Assembly: GCF_003606365.2 (NCBI RefSeq)
Contig: NZ_CP031933.2
Location: 1,798,001 to 1,862,000 of the forward strand
Direction of reading: 5' to 3'
Origin: Companilactobacillus zhachilii
GTDB lineage: Bacteria > Bacillota > Bacilli > Lactobacillales > Lactobacillaceae
Length of the DNA stretch: 64,000 nt
Of this stretch, positions 35,685-45,689 are shown piece after piece; position 1 is the first letter of the stretch, and every line of letters starts with the position of its first letter. The position numbers were made by a program, and so were the translations under genes. The notes under the pieces were generated by a model, which made no database searches, was not told the origin of the DNA, and saw nothing but the letters and a program-made list of their open reading frames with translations.

Positions 35685-37220
35685 TTAATTACTATGTTTT
35701 TTTTGAAATTCGGCTATTTCTTTGTATTCCGGTTCTAAAATTTCAGATAGTCGAATCCAAATTGGTAATAATTCACGATAAACTTCAAAATTATTTGGAT
35801 TAGGTTGATGCACATTAGTCACACCAATCATACTTTTAACGGCTGATAAATCATCCACGTAACCTAGCGCATACATCCCCAAAACAGCAGCACCCAAACA
35901 TGAGCTTTCAAAACTTTCAGGTATTGTCACAGGTTGTTCAAAAATATCGGCCAACATTTGGCGCCATAATGATGAACGAGCAAACCCTCCAGTAGCCTGA
36001 ATTCTTTTAGGTTTACCGGTAATCTTTTCAATCGTCAACATCACAACATATAAATTATAGACTATTCCCTCCAAAGCTGCTCTAACCATATGTGCTCGAG
36101 TATGCTTACGGGTCAACCCAAAATATGAACCACGTGCATAAGCATCCCAAATTGGAGCTCTTTCACCACCTAAGTAAGGATGAAATAACAGTCCATCTGA
36201 ACCCGCCGGGATTTTCTCAGCTATTTGCGTCAAAATATCATAGGTAGAAACTTGCATTTGTTCGGCTGTAATTCGTTCTGGCGCAAACAATTGATCTTTG
36301 ACCCAACGAAAGACGATACCACCATTATTAACTGGACCACCGACGACCCACTTATCTTTTGTCAAAGCGTAACAAAATAATTTTCCATCAGGGTCGACTA
36401 CTGGTTTATCGACAACTACTCTCACGGCTCCACTGGTCCCAATTGTTACCGCAACTACACCAGGATCGATTGCATTGACTCCTAAATTAGATAAAACTCC
36501 GTCACTCGCTCCAAAAATAAAGGGGGTCTTGGACGAAATACCTAATATATCACTATATTGATTTTTCAAACCGGTAATCGCGGCTGTTGGTTCCACTAAC
36601 TCGGGTAATTGTTCCCTAGTAATTTGCAATAACTCTAAGGCTTGTGGTTCCCAATCTAATTTAAAAATATTGAACATCCCAGTTGCCGAGGCAATTGAAT
36701 ATTCCATCTTATAGACACCAAAAAGTTTGAAAAAGACATATGTCTTTAAATCAATAAACTTCTTTGTCTGCTTGAATAAATCGGGACGTTCATGCCGCAG
36801 CCACAGAATCTTTGATAAAGGAGCCATGGGGTGAATCGGAGTACCGGTTTTGGCATAAATTTCCGCGCCCAATCCATTTGATTTCAATTCATCACTATAT
36901 TTAGCAGCCCGATTATCGGCCCAGGTAATTGCTCTAGTTAATGGTTGGTCATTTTTGTCCATCAAAATAAGACTATGCATGGCGGAAGAAAAAGATACGC
37001 CTTTAATTTCAGAAGCTTGTGCCTTAGCTTTGCGAATAACTTGACCCATGACCTCAACAACTGCATCTAAAATGTCATCCGGATCCTCTTCAGCCATATC
37101 TGGAATATCTTGATATAACTTATAACCGGCATTCGCGTAAGCCACGACTTGTCCCTTCATATCATAAAGTACACTTTTAGTGCTAGTCGTGCCGATATCG
37201 ACCCCAAGCATATAATCCAT
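35685..37220 (-). CDS. gntK: Gluconokinase, FGGY family
   Basis: This 511-residue sugar kinase has the FGGY signature regions: MLGVDIGTTSTKSVLYD at the N-terminus, GASDGVLSNLGVNAIDPGVVAVTIGTSGAVR, and the ATP site ATGGFARSSLWRQMLADIF. It phosphorylates gluconate to 6-phosphogluconate, or possibly a related sugar such as xylulose. I use the ATG at 37220 (MDYMLG), which follows AAGGAG; an upstream in-frame ATG lacks an SD. No gluconate permease or GntR gene is adjacent. Confidence 0.87.
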   Translation of the reverse strand: MDYMLGVDIGTTSTKSVLYDMKGQVVAYANAGYKLYQDIPDMAEEDPDDILDAVVEVMGQVIRKAKAQASEIKGVSFSSAMHSLILMDKNDQPLTRAITWADNRAAKYSDELKSNGLGAEIYAKTGTPIHPMAPLSKILWLRHERPDLFKQTKKFIDLKTYVFFKLFGVYKMEYSIASATGMFNIFKLDWEPQALELLQITREQLPELVEPTAAITGLKNQYSDILGISSKTPFIFGASDGVLSNLGVNAIDPGVVAVTIGTSGAVRVVVDKPVVDPDGKLFCYALTKDKWVVGGPVNNGGIVFRWVKDQLFAPERITAEQMQVSTYDILTQIAEKIPAGSDGLLFHPYLGGERAPIWDAYARGSYFGLTRKHTRAHMVRAALEGIVYNLYVVMLTIEKITGKPKRIQATGGFARSSLWRQMLADIFEQPVTIPESFESSCLGAAVLGMYALGYVDDLSAVKSMIGVTNVHQPNPNNFEVYRELLPIWIRLSEILEPEYKEIAEFQKKHSN

Positions 37221-37274
37221 AACCAAAAACTCCTTATTATATAGTAGAAACACGTTCAAATTGTAAATAGAAAC

Positions 37275-37314
37275 GAAAAAATCAGATAATCCGTCTTTAA
37301 GGTTATCTGATTTT
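37275..37314 (-). terminator. Terminator after the RimJ/RimL-type GNAT gene
   Basis: AAAATCAGATAA / TTATCTGATTTT hairpin. It lies between the GNAT stop and the gluconokinase promoter. Confidence 0.8.
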
Positions 37315-37396
37315 ATATTTATCGCATAACATCATTCTGATTCTTAAATTACATAGATACTACTCCGCACAGTAACTGTCTCAGAACCCAGCAACC

Positions 37397-37942
37397 TTAG
37401 TCATTATTTTTCAAAGCTTTCCACTCATCCCGTAAAATTCCATATTTGACTGAATCATAATATTTGTCATTATAATAACGAACTTTACGTACACAGGCCT
37501 CTTGTTTCATGCCAACTTTTTCAGCGACATGCATCATCCGAGGATTCCCTGACCAGGTAGTCAAACCAACGTGTGGCAAATCATAAATACCGAAGACATA
37601 ATCAATAAATAGTTTCAGTGCTTGCGTTCCAATATGTTTGTCCCATAAATCATTGCGATAAATGATAATTCCAATATCGAGCCAACGTTCCAATCGACCA
37701 TCTTCAAAACCAGCACCGACTGATCCAACAATTTTGTCATCATAAGTTACAACTAAATGATTCTTATCATGAATCCACTTCCGATAAGCAATAACACTGA
37801 CAAACTCTTCTCGACTTGGAAATTTATTATTAAAGTAAGGGCCGTTATATTTAGCCCATTCAGCATCAGGGTCACTATATGCCGTTTCCCAAAACTCTTC
37901 CACTTCTTCGGGACGAGCTGGTCTAATTTCAATTTCCGCCAT
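37397..37942 (-). CDS. GNAT N-acetyltransferase, RimJ/RimL type
   Basis: This 181-residue GNAT protein has VGSVGAGFEDGRLERWLDIGIIIY, DKHIGTQALKLFIDYVF (acetyl-CoA site) and the RimJ/RimL C-terminus TTWSGNPRMMHVAEKVGMKQEACVRKVRYYNDKYYDSVKYGIL. Substrates range from ribosomal protein ends to antibiotics and are unknown here. ATG at 37942 is chosen for its GGAGG SD; an in-frame start at 37960 covers that SD. Confidence 0.85.
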   Translation of the reverse strand: MAEIEIRPARPEEVEEFWETAYSDPDAEWAKYNGPYFNNKFPSREEFVSVIAYRKWIHDKNHLVVTYDDKIVGSVGAGFEDGRLERWLDIGIIIYRNDLWDKHIGTQALKLFIDYVFGIYDLPHVGLTTWSGNPRMMHVAEKVGMKQEACVRKVRYYNDKYYDSVKYGILRDEWKALKNND

Positions 37943-38031
37943 TTTTAACCTCCAGAACAAAAAAAGGACTTACCATAAGTATATGACAAATCCCTTTTAA
38001 AAATAGTATATTAATTAAAATTTTAATTTTC

Positions 38032-38625
38032 TTAACGAGTAGCCGTTACATTTACATCATCATAGCTGAGCCATTGGTTACTGCCAATTCTGTATGCTAT
38101 GAAGTCTAGCGGTATTCCCGAACCATATGAGTAAAGTCTATCCGTTGACCACGAGCTATTAGCGGGTACAGTTTTACCCGTACGATGTCCGTATGAATCA
38201 TATATTGGAGCTTTAACACCATCTTTAACAGTAATAGTCTGCGCGTCTATTTGTGGATAATTATCCACTTGAGCAGTCAATTTTTGAAGTATAACTTCAA
38301 CTCCAAAATTACTATCTTTATACTCAGCCCACTCATTGGTAGCAACTCTAAAGAAATTTCCATATGTATTGTTTTCTGTTAATCCATGATAAACTTGCTT
38401 ATCCGTATACCAAGAGCTAGTTGGTGCTAAGGCTCTATTGGTAACTTTTCTAAAGACATTATCGTCGCCCTTTGCATATAATGACACTACGCTATCTCTA
38501 GTATCAATGACTGTTTTATACGCTTGTTCAGCCGTATCACTAGCTTCAACGACTTGTGCTTTAGTAAAAAATAAGGCAAAAAAACTTAGAGAAAATAAAA
38601 TAATACTTAACTTTTTCAGTTTCAT
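38032..38625 (-). CDS. Secreted protein with two SLAP domains
   Basis: This 197-residue protein has a signal peptide (1-26, QVVEAS) and two repeats of the bacterial surface-layer (SLAP) type: residues about 36-105 (RDSVVSLYAKGDDNVFRKVT.. with SSWYTDKQVYHG) and 125-195 (VKDGVKAPIYDSYGHRTGKTV.. SSWSTDRLYSYG, IGSNQWLSYDDV). SLAP domains bind cell-wall polymers, so it is wall-associated but carries no enzyme domain. SD GGGGG upstream. It could anchor or modulate S-layer-like coats. Confidence 0.85.
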   Translation of the reverse strand: MKLKKLSIILFSLSFFALFFTKAQVVEASDTAEQAYKTVIDTRDSVVSLYAKGDDNVFRKVTNRALAPTSSWYTDKQVYHGLTENNTYGNFFRVATNEWAEYKDSNFGVEVILQKLTAQVDNYPQIDAQTITVKDGVKAPIYDSYGHRTGKTVPANSSWSTDRLYSYGSGIPLDFIAYRIGSNQWLSYDDVNVTATR

Positions 38626-38681
38626 TTTCTAACCCCCTATGGTTAATGGATATTATAGTTATGTGTGGTGCTAGTTAAATA

Positions 38682-38800
38682 TTCCGCCTCCAAGAGCAAG
38701 AAATTTTGGTCGCTATGGGGACCGCTGAAAGCCAAGGTCTTTCAGCTCGCTTTTGAAACTCGCACAAAGCGCGAGTTTCAAAAGTCGTCCCGTGGTCTAG
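38682..38800 (+). repeat. Family A structured repeat, copy A6 (internally deleted)
   Basis: Keeps the 5' end (TTCCGCCTCC), the 5' arm of P1, P2 (GCTGAAA/TTTCAGC, loop GCCAAGGTC) and P3. It then reads CGTGGT and joins directly to CTAG, losing P4 and the 3' arm of P1. Confidence 0.75.
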
Positions 38801-38989
38801 CAACATGCACTACAACTACATTAATTTTATCTTCTACAGATTAATGCCGTCAACGTTTTCATTCATTTTTAAACGAAATATTACAACTAATTACTATTTG
38901 TAAAATCTAAAAGTTTTTGCTTACATATTCAAACACACAAAAACAGGATTGCTATTTTACTAGCAGTCCTGTTTAGTTTATTCATAATT
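38801..38989. other. Intergenic stretch between SLAP and PTS genes
   Basis: After A6 there are about 135 AT-rich bases with no gene or recognisable site, then the PTS terminator at 38938-38975. Confidence 0.4.
38938..38975 (-). terminator. Terminator after the PTS gene
   Basis: AAAACAGGA..GCT / AGC..TCCTGTTT hairpin between the PTS stop and the SLAP gene promoter. Confidence 0.75.
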
Positions 38990-40957
38990 TTAGTTAGCTG
39001 CAGGTTCACGACTACCTAATCTTACCTTTTCAACAGCATGGCTCTTTTCAAGGTCTTCTTCTTTGAATCCGAACAAGTATGTACATGTGAATGCAACGAT
39101 AATTGTTGCGGCAGAAGCAATTAAGTAACCTGTGAAACTACCATCGATACCTTTAGGATTGATGAATGAAGCAAATCCGATCAATGAACCGGCAAAGCCC
39201 CACATATCAACATGCAATAGTCCTGTGATCAAACCACCAACAGCACTACCGATATTAGCAGTCCAGAAGATACGACCATACTTCAAATTAATACCATACA
39301 TTGCGGGTTCTGTAACACCAGCGAAGGCTGACAATGTAGCGGCACCAGCAATTTGTTTCATATCAATGTTTCTCTTCGTTTTAACAAAGACAGCCATTGC
39401 AGCGGCACCTTGAGCAACCATTGTTGCTGAAACGATAGCGTTCAAAGCACTGTGTCCTGTTGTGGCGATTTGACTGGCAACGACTGGAATAACGGCCCAG
39501 TGCAAACCGAAAATAACCAAGCATTGATACAAACCACCAATAATCAAACCAGAAATAGCTGGACTGATCTTCAATAGAGCAACGATACCAGCAGCTAAGT
39601 ATGAACTTAGCAAAGTAATAACTGGTCCAACAATGACGATAATAATAGCACTGACAATAAATACTTCTAGCAATGGACTAAGAATCATACGTAGTGACAT
39701 AACGATATGTTTCTTGAGCCATGGTTCAATTTTAGCAGCAATCCAAGCTGCAGCGATCATTGGGAAAATTGAATATGTATAGTTAGCAATGTGGATAGGA
39801 ATACCAAAGAAATTAGAGTTAATATTCATAGCTGTAGAACTTGTTTTTGTAGCAACTTGAACAAGTGTTGGATATGCTAGTACACCACCAATAACACCCA
39901 TAATAATTTGGTTAGCGCCTAATCTCTTAGCAGCAGTAAAGCCAACTAGAATTGGTAGGAAGTAAAAGACTGAATCACCCATCGCATTAATGATCATATA
40001 CGTTGAGCTTGTTGCGGAAAGCCATTTAGCTGAAACAATTAAAGCTAAAAGTCCTTTCAAAATACCTGAAGCAGCTAACAAACCAATGATAGGCATCATG
40101 CTGGCTGTAATAACACCAATTAGAGCACTAAAATAGAATTTTGTCTTTGGCCAGACACCTTTTGGTGCAACTACTTTTTCTTGCTTAGGAGCAGCGGAAT
40201 CTTCCCCGAAACCTGGTCCTAAAGCTTTAACAACAGCATCATAAACATCTTCAACCGCTGGTCCAATAACAACTTGGTATTGTCCACCAGCTTTAGCAAC
40301 GTCTAGAACGCCTTGCATATTCTTGATAACTTCATCATTTGCTTTGTTATCATCTTTCAAATAAAAACGGACACGTGTAATACAGTGAATAACATTTTCA
40401 ACATTGGCAACGCCACCGACATTCTTCACAATGTCTTTACCTAGTTGATCATAATCAACTTTGCCTTTGGGCTTAGCAGTTGCCTCACCGGGAGCCATTG
40501 GTTCAACTGTTGCAACAGCATCCCCTGCATTAACATTGCCTTTATTGATTTGAATATCTTTAACCATCTTAGCGGTATTGGTGATAGCGACGATAACGTC
40601 TGTTACCTTCCCGGCTTTTTTGACGGCATCAATATCCATTGTGGCAATTGTGTCACCAGCTTTAACGGTATCTCCTTCTTTAACAAATAGTTCAAACGGA
40701 GCTCCGTTCAACTCAACTGTATCAACACCCATATGAACCAATACTTCAAAACCATCATCCGTACTGAATCCAATGGCATGCTTAGTTGATGCTACTAACA
40801 TAACTTTACCAGAAACAGGAGCCACGATTGTTTGGTCATTAGGTATGATACCAAAACCTTCACCCATGGCTTTTTCAGAAAACATCGGATCGTGAACTTC
40901 AGTCATTTCAATTGCTTGCCCAGAAACTGGAGCGAGCATTTTAACTGTACCCTTCAT
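38990..40957 (-). CDS. PTS transporter EIIABC, glucose/beta-glucoside superfamily, probably trehalose-type
   Basis: A single 655-residue protein carries all three PTS domains in the order A-B-C: EIIA (about 1-160; phospho-His in FEVLVHMGVDTVEL), EIIB (about 175-260; phospho-Cys in NVIHCITRVRFYLKD) and EIIC (about 280-640). Most relatives carry IIA at the C-terminus, so the domain order is unusual. A divergent GH65 phosphorylase gene supports trehalose or another disaccharide as substrate. The ATG at 40957 follows AAGGAGGTG. Confidence 0.87.
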   Translation of the reverse strand: MKGTVKMLAPVSGQAIEMTEVHDPMFSEKAMGEGFGIIPNDQTIVAPVSGKVMLVASTKHAIGFSTDDGFEVLVHMGVDTVELNGAPFELFVKEGDTVKAGDTIATMDIDAVKKAGKVTDVIVAITNTAKMVKDIQINKGNVNAGDAVATVEPMAPGEATAKPKGKVDYDQLGKDIVKNVGGVANVENVIHCITRVRFYLKDDNKANDEVIKNMQGVLDVAKAGGQYQVVIGPAVEDVYDAVVKALGPGFGEDSAAPKQEKVVAPKGVWPKTKFYFSALIGVITASMMPIIGLLAASGILKGLLALIVSAKWLSATSSTYMIINAMGDSVFYFLPILVGFTAAKRLGANQIIMGVIGGVLAYPTLVQVATKTSSTAMNINSNFFGIPIHIANYTYSIFPMIAAAWIAAKIEPWLKKHIVMSLRMILSPLLEVFIVSAIIIVIVGPVITLLSSYLAAGIVALLKISPAISGLIIGGLYQCLVIFGLHWAVIPVVASQIATTGHSALNAIVSATMVAQGAAAMAVFVKTKRNIDMKQIAGAATLSAFAGVTEPAMYGINLKYGRIFWTANIGSAVGGLITGLLHVDMWGFAGSLIGFASFINPKGIDGSFTGYLIASAATIIVAFTCTYLFGFKEEDLEKSHAVEKVRLGSREPAAN

Positions 40958-40982
40958 AAAAAAGCACCTCCTTAAATTCATC

Positions 40983-40996
40983 GGTAACCGGTTACA
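40983..40996 (-). promoter_or_regulatory. Operator/cre palindrome before the PTS gene
   Basis: GGTAACCGGTTACA contains the perfect 12-base palindrome GTAACCGGTTAC. Read minus, it fits the cre consensus apart from its final base, and it lies just after TATTAT (-10) with TTGATG (-35) upstream. A LacI-type repressor or CcpA would block transcription here. Confidence 0.6.
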
Positions 40997-41110
40997 TCTT
41001 AACTATTACTATAATACATCTCATCATGTATAAACATCAAGTTTTAATATAATTTATTATTAAATTCGCGTTATATTCATCTAAACAGGGTGTATAATCT
41101 AATTGAAGAG

Positions 41111-41130
41111 GATATGTTTAAACACATATC
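41111..41130 (+). promoter_or_regulatory. Inverted repeat upstream of the GH65 gene, shared with the ROK/esterase region
   Basis: GATATGT-TTAAAC-ACATATC lies 12 bases after TATAAT (41093-41098). The core TATGTTTAAACA is identical to 47211-47222 in the ROK/esterase divergent promoter, suggesting one regulator binds both. Confidence 0.5.
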
Positions 41131-41177
41131 AAAATTTTGTTCTATCTTATTCTAGCTATTTAATGGAGGATTTTATT

Positions 41178-43876
41178 ATGAACGCAATGTACTTAAAAAT
41201 TACTGATCAACAAATTTTTTACGCTGACCGTATAAGTAAAATTGATGAAAATTCTTACAATTTTGATTCAGACTTAGATATCAAACAAAATTTACAATCG
41301 TTTAAAAATAAAACTGCCAATTCAGCGAAAGTTCTAGTGATTACTAACCCTAGTCAATATCAACTTAAGCGTAATGCTATTTTTTACCATGGTAAAGCCA
41401 TTGACTTTGGAACCGAATTGGAAAATATCTTCCATATACCAGTTATTAATAGTGAAGACATTGCCAATTCCGATTTACTGTCAGCCTATGAAGAAGAAAT
41501 CGATTATTCAACTTGGCACCTTGACTATTACGGAATTGATCATGGTAAACGCCAGTATGGTCAAGAATCAATGCAAACCATTGGGAACGGATTTTTCGGA
41601 CTTCGCGGTACCTATTTAGAAGCCAAGGCAAATGACGATAATTATCCTGCTACATATGTTGCTGGTGTCTTCAACCAATTGGGAACTCCTATTAATGGAA
41701 GAAACGTGATCAACGAGGACTTAGTCAACCTACCTAATGCCCAATATATTACTTTCAGTGTTGATGGCGGCGAGCGCTTTCAAATTAATGAACAAAACAT
41801 TGTTGAAGCTAACCGTTCACTCGACCTGAAGACGGGCCTACTAACCATTACTATGTTAGTTCAACTAAATGATAATAAAGAGCTAAAAATCACTGAAAGA
41901 AATTAGCTGATTTAAAGAATTATCATGACTACTATTTACAATATGTGATTGAACCATTGAATTTTAATGGCAAAATTACTATTTATACACAAACTGATGG
42001 AACAGTTGTTAATTCGAACGTAGAAAGATATCGTAATTTAGCTAATAAACACCTGGTTGTCGATAAAATTGAAAACTCCGATACAGCTTCAACTTTACTT
42101 GCACACACGAATCAATCCGATGTTCAAATAGCGATTAAAACTGAATTAAACTATTCCACAATCAATAACACACAATATAAAACTAACAATCAAGCCGAAA
42201 TTGCTGAACAACAAGTCTCCTTCCATGTTAGTGCCGGTGAAACTTATCATTTTGAAAAATACGTTGGTCTTTTTACTTCACTAGAAACGAAAACTAACGT
42301 TGCTCAAATAGCCCAAGAACATGAATTTTTACCTGACTTTGCCGTAGCTGAAACTCAAGCTATTCAAAACTGGCGCAATATTTGGCATCATGAAGATATT
42401 TTTGTTAATGGCGATATTACCGCCCAAAAACTTTTGAGATTAAATAGTTACAGTATGACTTGTGCAGCTCAAATAAATGCGAACAAAAATCTTGATGCTT
42501 CTGTTGGGTCACGTGGCTTAACCGGTGAAGGTTATCGTGGACATATTTTCTGGGATGAATTATTTGATATGGACTACTATGCCCTTCACTCCCCTGAATT
42601 AGTAAAAAGCTTATTGATGTATCGCTACAATCGTCTTGGTGCAGCTATCGACTATGCTGCTGATGACAATCATGACGGTGCTATGTTTCCTTGGCAAAGT
42701 GGGATGTACGGTGATGAGCAATCACAATTAGTTCACTTAAATCCAATTACTAATAAATGGGATCCCGATAACTCACGTAAACAACGCCACGTTTCTTTAG
42801 CAATTGCATACAACGTTTTGAACTATTTCAACCTTACTCATGACGAAACATTTATGCGTCAATATGGATACGAAATGTTGTTAGATATTAGCAAATTCTG
42901 GATCGACATGACCACACTCAATAAAGATAGCGGTAAGTATTCTATTTACGATGTTATGGGTCCGGATGAATTCCACGAAGGATACCCTCAAAGTAAGACC
43001 AGTGGTCTCAAGAATAATGCCTATACCAACATTATGGTTAGTTGGTTATTCAAACAAATCAATGACTTAATCACTAACGAAAATAGTGATATTATAGAAG
43101 ATATTTTCCAGAAAACTAACTTTACAACTGTTGATTTACAAAAAATCAATGATATTAGACACAATTTGAAACTCGATTTTAAAGGTGATATTTTAGGACA
43201 ATTCGAAGGCTACTTTAATTTGAAAGAATTAGATTTCGCCAAATATCGTCAACAATATGACAATATTTCCAGAATGGATCGAATCCTCAAAGCTCACAAC
43301 GACTCACCCGATAATTATCAAGTTGCTAAACAGGCCGACACTTTGATGGCACTATACAATTTAACCGATAATGATTTCTTTGATATTATGGACGACCTCG
43401 GATATCCAATCGCTAACCGTGAAAAATTCATTGATGACAATGTCAAATACTACATTGCTAGAACAACCCATGGTTCAACCCTATCTCGTATCGTCTATGC
43501 AATGTTGCTATTAAAAGTTGACGATACAAATGAAGCTTGGAAACTATTCTACGAAGCTTTAACGAGTGATTACTATGATATCCAAGGAGGAACCACAGCC
43601 GAAGGCATCCACTTAGGCGTCATGGGAGCAACAATCAACGTCGTAACAACCTTCTTTGCCGGCATCGACTATCGTGGCGACATATTGGAAATCAATCCAC
43701 ACATGCCAAAACAATGGAACGAAATTGCCTTCAATATAGACTTCAAAGGAGTCAATTACGCCTTCCAAGTAACAGCCGATGGCGTAACAATCACCACTGA
43801 CCACGACACAGAAGTTATCTTCATGGGCAAGAAATTACCATTAAGAGCTAGCCAACAAATTCAACTTACTTGTTAA
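41178..43876 (+). pseudogene. GH65 family disaccharide (phosphate) phosphorylase, split by a frameshift
   Basis: Part one (ATG 41178 to stop 41906, SD GGAGG) has a roughly 105-residue extension followed by the GH65 N-domain (WHLDYYGIDHGKRQYGQESM). Part two, from about 41905 in the shifted frame, carries the catalytic barrel: GEGYRGHIFWDELFDMDYY, VMGPDEFHEGYPQSKTSG (Glu acid) and GGTTAEGIHLGVMGAT (phosphate site). One extra A in the AAA run at 41900-41902 would give a continuous protein of about 899 residues. GH65 enzymes phosphorolyse trehalose, maltose or kojibiose; trehalose 6-phosphate phosphorylase is my best inference given the neighbouring PTS. Confidence 0.85.
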
Positions 43877-43888
43877 TTTGTTGGTTTA

Positions 43889-43934
43889 TAAAAAATCGAC
43901 TCAGCACTCCTTTAAGGAATGTTGGGTCGATTTA
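43889..43934 (+). terminator. Terminator after GH65 gene
   Basis: AAAATCGAC..CA.CA / TG..GGTCGATTT stem with a short apical TCC/GGA and T-rich tail, 13 bases past the stop. Confidence 0.75.
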
Positions 43935-44324
43935 TTTTAAGCTGAACAAATTCTGTCTTCTTACGTTTTATATTTAAGGATAACTAACGCATTTAGCTAA
44001 AAATAACTATCTACATTACTTTATCAAGTTACTTTAAAATATAACTAATTAATTATCCATCCAAAAAAGTACACTAGCCGGAAGGAGCCAGAAAAATTAG
44101 GTCGCTGTGAAGGTGGCGTTAGCACTTTAGTGCTTACACCACGGGACGACTTTTGAAACTCGCGGTTTTTGCGAGGTTCAAAATCGAGACGAAAGACCTT
44201 GGCTTTCGTCGGTCCCCACAGCGACCTAATTTTTCTTGCTCCTGGAGGCGGCACATTTAAACACACCAAAAAAATGTAAACATGCTAAAATAGTCATAAT
44301 CTTTATGAAAGGGAATATAGACAT
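43935..44324. other. Intergenic region between GH65 and MATE genes, containing A7
   Basis: Outside repeat A7 there are about 140 AT-rich bases before it and the MATE promoter after it. No gene is seen. Confidence 0.4.
44073..44253 (-). repeat. Family A structured repeat, copy A7
   Basis: Full copy in minus orientation, ATGCCGCC-like end at 44253 and ACTAGCCGG at 44073. P2 stem GACGAAA/TTTCGTC, loop GCCAAGGTC; P4 GTGTAAGCACT/AGTGCTAACGCCAC. Closely similar to A8. Confidence 0.88.
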
Positions 44325-45686
44325 ATGATAGATCTAACTCATGGAAAACCTATGAAGGTCATATTTCTGTATACGATTCCTTTACTATTAGGTAACTTTT
44401 TCCAACAATTTTACAGTTTTATTGATACCTTAATTGTTGGGAAAACAATCAGCGTTGATGCTCTGGCGAGTGTTGGTGCAACTGGGGGACTGACCGGTTT
44501 AGTTATCGGTTTTGCACAAGGTATGACGAGTGGTTTAACTATTTTGACTGCCCGAAAATACGGTGCCAATGATGAACGCGGGGTTCGACAAAGTTTTGCA
44601 TCGGGGATTATCATTTCCGTTTGCATTGCCGTAATTTTTACCGTACTTGCGCTTTTGATTGCTTATCCTTTACTTGTAGCGATGCAAACACCAAAAGTAT
44701 TGATTCATGATTCATTTATCTTTTTGGAAATTATCTTTGCAGGAATATTTTCTTTTGTTGGTTTTGATTTTCTTGGAAACACTATGCGAGCACTGGGCGA
44801 TTCTCGAGTACCACTCTTCTTTTTGATTGTAAGTACAGTCTTGAATATTTTGTTAGAATTATTTTTCATCCTTTACTTACACATGGGAGTCGCTGGAGCC
44901 GGATTAGCAACCGTTGTAGCGCAAACGATTACCTTTATAATTTTATATTTTTACATTCGACGTCATATTCCGTATTTAATTTTGACCAGAAGTGATTTTC
45001 GAATTGATAAAGCTGAAATTAAAGAATTACTCCAAATCAGCTTGCCAATGGGTTTCCAATCTTCAATCATTGCCATTGGTTCAATTATTTTACAAGTTAT
45101 GTTGAATACACTTGGTGCTAATGCCGTGGCTGCGTATACTGTTGCCGGAAGAGTTGAACAAATTGCTACCTTGCCTGCCTTTAGTTTTGGACTAGCATTG
45201 GTAAATTACACAGCTCAAAACTTAGGCGCAAAGAAATTCCACCGGATTCTCCAAGGAGTCAAAGATGGAATCATTATCTCCGTCTCAGCTAGTGCCATTA
45301 TCGGTGCTTTCTTGATCTTCTTTGGACGCGGTATTTCACACTTGTTCATGAATGGTAGCCAAAACGCCGTTTTACATCTAGTGCAAATTTACTATTACTT
45401 CAACGGTTCAAGTTATTTCATACTCTCAATCCTATTTATTGTCAGATATACCCTACAAGGTCTGGGCAATCAAAAAGCCCCTACCATTGCTGGTGTTGCT
45501 GAACTTTTGATGAGAGTCTTTGCAGGTATCGTCTTAATCAGACTATTTGGTTTCTATGGAGCTGCCATGGCCAACCCACTAGCTTGGATAGGATCCGTGC
45601 TAGTCCTTGTAAGCACTTGGCGTATGGAACTTAAGAAACTCAGAAATCTCAAGAACGTTTTAGGTGAAGACGAAAGTTTAGAATAG
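44325..45686 (+). CDS. MATE family efflux transporter
   Basis: This 453-residue protein has 12 helices and the MATE pattern: PLLLGNFFQQFYSFIDTLIVGKTISVDALASVGA at the N-terminus, QISLPMGFQSSIIAIGSIILQ at the start of the second half, and the internal two-fold repeat. It exports drugs or metabolites by Na+ or H+ antiport. It has its own promoter and a family C terminator. Substrate unknown. Confidence 0.92.
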   Translation: MIDLTHGKPMKVIFLYTIPLLLGNFFQQFYSFIDTLIVGKTISVDALASVGATGGLTGLVIGFAQGMTSGLTILTARKYGANDERGVRQSFASGIIISVCIAVIFTVLALLIAYPLLVAMQTPKVLIHDSFIFLEIIFAGIFSFVGFDFLGNTMRALGDSRVPLFFLIVSTVLNILLELFFILYLHMGVAGAGLATVVAQTITFIILYFYIRRHIPYLILTRSDFRIDKAEIKELLQISLPMGFQSSIIAIGSIILQVMLNTLGANAVAAYTVAGRVEQIATLPAFSFGLALVNYTAQNLGAKKFHRILQGVKDGIIISVSASAIIGAFLIFFGRGISHLFMNGSQNAVLHLVQIYYYFNGSSYFILSILFIVRYTLQGLGNQKAPTIAGVAELLMRVFAGIVLIRLFGFYGAAMANPLAWIGSVLVLVSTWRMELKKLRNLKNVLGEDESLE

Positions 45687-45689
45687 AAT

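Noticed and set aside
41893..41910. Programmed -1 frameshift in GH65
   Set aside because: No in-frame slippery heptamer X-XXY-YYZ is present (codons are GAA AGA AAT) and no downstream pseudoknot is evident.
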